A DNA stretch of 64,000 nt. Origin: Mixophyes australis (taxonomy: Eukaryota > Chordata > Amphibia > Anura > Limnodynastidae). The position numbers and the translations under genes are program-made. Each line of letters starts with the position of its first letter. Within the stretch, counting starts at the first letter, position 1. Under the pieces are notes generated by a model. That model saw only the letters and a list, made by a program, of their open reading frames with translations. It did no database searches and was not told the DNA's origin. The stretch covers positions 14,410,434-14,474,433 of the forward strand of contig JAVHZZ010000008.1 of the NCBI GenBank assembly GCA_036250195.1. The letters are read 5' to 3'. Shown piece after piece: positions 61,671 to 64,000 of this stretch.

Positions 61671-62141
61671 AAAGACATTGAATGGATGGCTATCCAGGGA
61701 TGTCTGCCTCTCAGGACATTCATGCACTCCCGGAACCTGTGCGGATAAGTCCACTGCCCCTTCTGCATCACCAGAAGGGAAACAGCACATTGTATTTTTT
61801 GGGACTGCCCCACTGCACAGGCACTGTTGGATGCCTTGGAACATGAACATAAGGACAGTGTCCCCAGAACTTGCCTTTCATACCATTCGGTATTTTATGG
61901 ATTATTTCCTGGGACCCACATCATTGGGGCAATCCATGAGGCCTGGAGCCCAATAAACTGCTTTAAAGACGCTATTTGGCTTGCCAGAAATCGCCTCATC
62001 TTGAAAAGGGAGAAGATGACCATCCAGGACTGTCGCAGACTGATCCACAGCCTACTAAGAGACTATAACACCATTGACAGTCCTGAGGAAGAGGAAGATG
62101 ATTCATTTTCTGTCTCCCTCTTCTCCTTCTCCCCCTAGGTG
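61671..62141 (+). pseudogene. Tx1-like LINE ORF2 C-terminal fragment
   Basis: From 61749 the frame reads VHCPFCITRRETAHCIFWDC then PTAQALLDAL, the CPxC...H...FWxCPxA zinc-like block near the end of L1-clade ORF2. Then come IIGAIHEAWSPINCFKDAIW, LARNRLIL and MTIQDCRRLI, and an acidic end DSPEEEEDD, stopping at 62138. An upstream piece (LNGWLSRDVCLSGHSCTPG) is in another frame, so a frameshift separates them. The order resembles the Tx1 group known from Xenopus. It is distinct from the L1 next to it. Confidence 0.8.
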
Positions 62142-62406
62142 TCTGTTTATTCAATATAACACTGTTGAATTTGCCTGCAAATTCAGAAGACAAGCCTGCT
62201 TGTGCCAGTGTGGAACAGTATATTGGGGTCCTATTGTCCGTATTCAATAGGTGGTGGCAAACCTGAAGTGTCTGGGGGTGTGAGAGCGCTGGGTTTGGGG
62301 ACGATTCCGTAGGTCTATAACCTGTGTGATAGGTAGAGAGAGACTGCGGGCTGAAATCGTGTGTGACCTCATACAGCGAACACCCCAAAGTCACGGCAGC
62401 TGGGAG

Positions 62407-62793
62407 CTCTGCCTCATAGCACTGGGGTCATGAGTTCAATTCCTGACCATGGCCTTATCTGTGTGGAGTTTGTATGTTCTCCCCATGTTTGCGTGGGTTT
62501 CCCCCGGGTGCTCCGGTTTCCTCCCAAACTCCAAAAACATACTGGTAGGTTAACTGGCTGCTATCAAAATTGACCCGTGTCTGTGTGTGTGTCTGTGTGT
62601 CTGTGTGTCTGTGTGTCTGTGTGTCTGTGTGTCTGTGTGTCTGTGTGTCTGTGTGTCTGTGTGTCTGTGTGTCTGTGTGTCTGTGTTAGGGAATTTAGAC
62701 TGTAAGCTCCAATGGGGCAGGGACTGATGTGAGTGAGTTCTCTGTACAGCGCTGCAGAATCAGTGGCGTTATATAAATGGTGATGATGATGAT
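62407..62793 (+). mobile_element. tRNA-like SINE family copy with expanded microsatellite
   Basis: Body and tail as in 42809-43134. The head is missing before CTCTGCCTCATAGCACTGGG. Between ATCAAAATTGACC and GGGAATTTAGACTG the usual short GT-rich stretch is replaced by about 110 bases of octamer repeat (62577-62686). Confidence 0.88.
62577..62686. repeat. TGTGTGTC octamer tandem array
   Basis: About 13 uninterrupted copies of an 8-base unit inside a SINE copy. Confidence 0.95.
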
Positions 62794-64000
62794 CGTAGCG
62801 TCTGCGCTCAGGTCAGTGGCGTTTACTTAGACCCACACTGTACCCAGGTGTCTAACAACTTGTACATTAAAGAATACTAAAGCATTCCACACATTAGGAA
62901 TTTCATTTTATTTAACAATGCACTAAGCTGTTTTTTCTGGAAAAGTCCCATTACAACCTTTACGTATTTATGTATTTTTTTACGTATGTCATACACACTG
63001 TTTCATGTAACTATATATTACTGTTATTAATTAGCCAATGTCTGTAGGAGTGGGATTACCCATAGTGTGACCAATGTAAATTCACTGTGACCAAGAGGCT
63101 GAGAAATCACCTATCACCATTACATTATTTTACACTATCGCTATGAGATCTATTATCCAAAATACATGGGACTATGCTGTCTGAAGAAGGGATTTTTTCT
63201 ATATTTTGAAGCACTTTGCCTTAAATAGACTAAATTATAAATAGACCCCAGTCTTTCCAGTTACTACCCCTGGCATTCCTCTCCTCCTAACAGTTGTGAA
63301 GCAGAGCTCCTCACAGTAACTGAAGGAGACACTTTCTGATCATGTCGGTGTGCATGACGTTATCACCAAATAGCAGCAATTATTTACAGTCTTCCTTTCT
63401 GATTTTCATTATTATCTGGTTAATGGTTTTCCAGGTAAAATAACCCTTAACTGTACCTGTATTCATAATGATTACCTAGTAGTCATGTGACCCTTCCTTC
63501 CATTCTTATTTCCATCTGGTATTTTTGCAGAATAAACCACTTTCCCAGAATTCCTAACATGAGATAGCACCAAGGAGTATTGCGTCATGGGGATGGCTCA
63601 TATCCTGCTGAACCACTGATTGGTTATAAACAAACCTCCGTATATCAGCTGGCAGTCTGTATCCGTGGTACTCAGGGCCTCCAATAGGACTCCAGGGCCC
63701 CTGTGCGTGTGCTTCTTATGGAAACCCCCTAGTCTTGGCTTATGGGGGGTGACCATGCAGACCAGCAGGAAGCTATTCGTTCTCCCAGTCACTATATCCA
63801 AAATCAGGCCCTGATGGGACCGGAGCCCTATCCGTCCTCTCACAGTCATCACCTCCCCGTTCTCCCCGAATTCCATTGATAACCAACCAGTTACCTAGTT
63901 ATACCTAATTTGATAATTGTGTTTGAGTGTGTGCAGCTTAATTTAAACAAGAATCACACAGTTTATTTTCAAATATTTTTTTTTTATTTAACAATATTCA

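Larger units (their letters stand above)
42101..64000 (-). other. PIGK: PIGK upstream intron, partial (more than 21.9 kb)
   Basis: I searched by eye for the upstream exon (the block corresponding to FGSVRKVEITTE) and for the protease core (TGHGG, DTCQGA) and saw neither, so this stretch is read as intron. It contains SINE copies, a TTAA MITE, CCAAT MITEs, AAAATGGC palindromes, a small hAT element (54663-54835), a 0.86 kb element with G/C-run ends (55056-55910), an 18S rRNA-like fragment, and the L1 and Tx1-like cluster near 60-62 kb. Positions 43260-45380, 47350-48180, 52310-54640, 55920-57700 and 62800-64000 show nothing I can name. Confidence 0.75.

Noticed and set aside
60362..62141. Functional retrotransposon genes
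   Set aside because: Only C-terminal ends remain, broken by stops and frameshifts.
42101..64000. Further PIGK exons
   Set aside because: I looked for the complements of the conserved TGHGG, DTCQGA, FQRDPKN and FGSVRKVEI blocks and saw none. A profile search could still find a short one.

Overview
The window looks like a piece of an anuran (frog or toad) genome. It has very long introns, vertebrate-type splice sites and dense interspersed repeats of kinds I recognise from frogs: palindromic hAT-type and TTAA-type MITEs, a tRNA-like SINE family with a TGA-rich tail, and L1, Tx1-like and Tc1 remnants. I cannot name the species. Most open reading frames longer than 60 codons are chance or repeat-derived. 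Only three short stretches look like real host coding sequence.

Genes. On the + strand, 10172-10400 is the last coding exon of ST6GALNAC5, with a good acceptor, sialyl motif III (HYYE) and motif VS (H-x4-E). Everything before it (1-10171) is the 3' part of its last intron. On the - strand, 42025-42100 and 15743-15859 are the last two coding exons of PIGK, the catalytic subunit of the GPI transamidase. They are joined in phase 0 across a 26.2 kb intron, and 42101-64000 is part of the preceding intron. The two genes converge tail to tail, the arrangement of ST6GALNAC5 and PIGK on human 1p31, and this supports both calls. In the 5.3 kb between the stop codons lies an unassigned coding-like ORF on the - strand (13706-13876): a short membrane-like segment plus a basic tail, possibly a terminal exon.

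Layout. 1-10171: ST6GALNAC5 intron with SINE copies, a 2.45 kb hAT-Charlie-like element (4032-6482) whose interior has become a 2 kb, 26-bp minisatellite, and a 339 bp palindrome (7997-8335). 10401-15742: the two 3' UTRs, a TTAA MITE, the unassigned ORF, and two abutting hAT MITEs that share three copies of one 8-bp target site (14031-14470). 15860-42024: PIGK last intron with MITEs, SINEs, Tc1 and possible GIY-YIG-element remnants, and AT microsatellites. 42101-64000: PIGK upstream intron with more of the same. At its end sits a nested cluster: an 18S rRNA-derived fragment (59930-60050), then a 5'-truncated L1 (60362-61460) with a 15-bp target duplication inside a palindromic MITE, then a Tx1-like LINE fragment.

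The genes do not form a pathway. ST6GALNAC5 adds sialic acid to gangliosides in the Golgi, and PIGK attaches GPI anchors in the ER. The main interest is in the repeat biology and the unassigned ORF. I found no evidence for a new defence or operon-like system.
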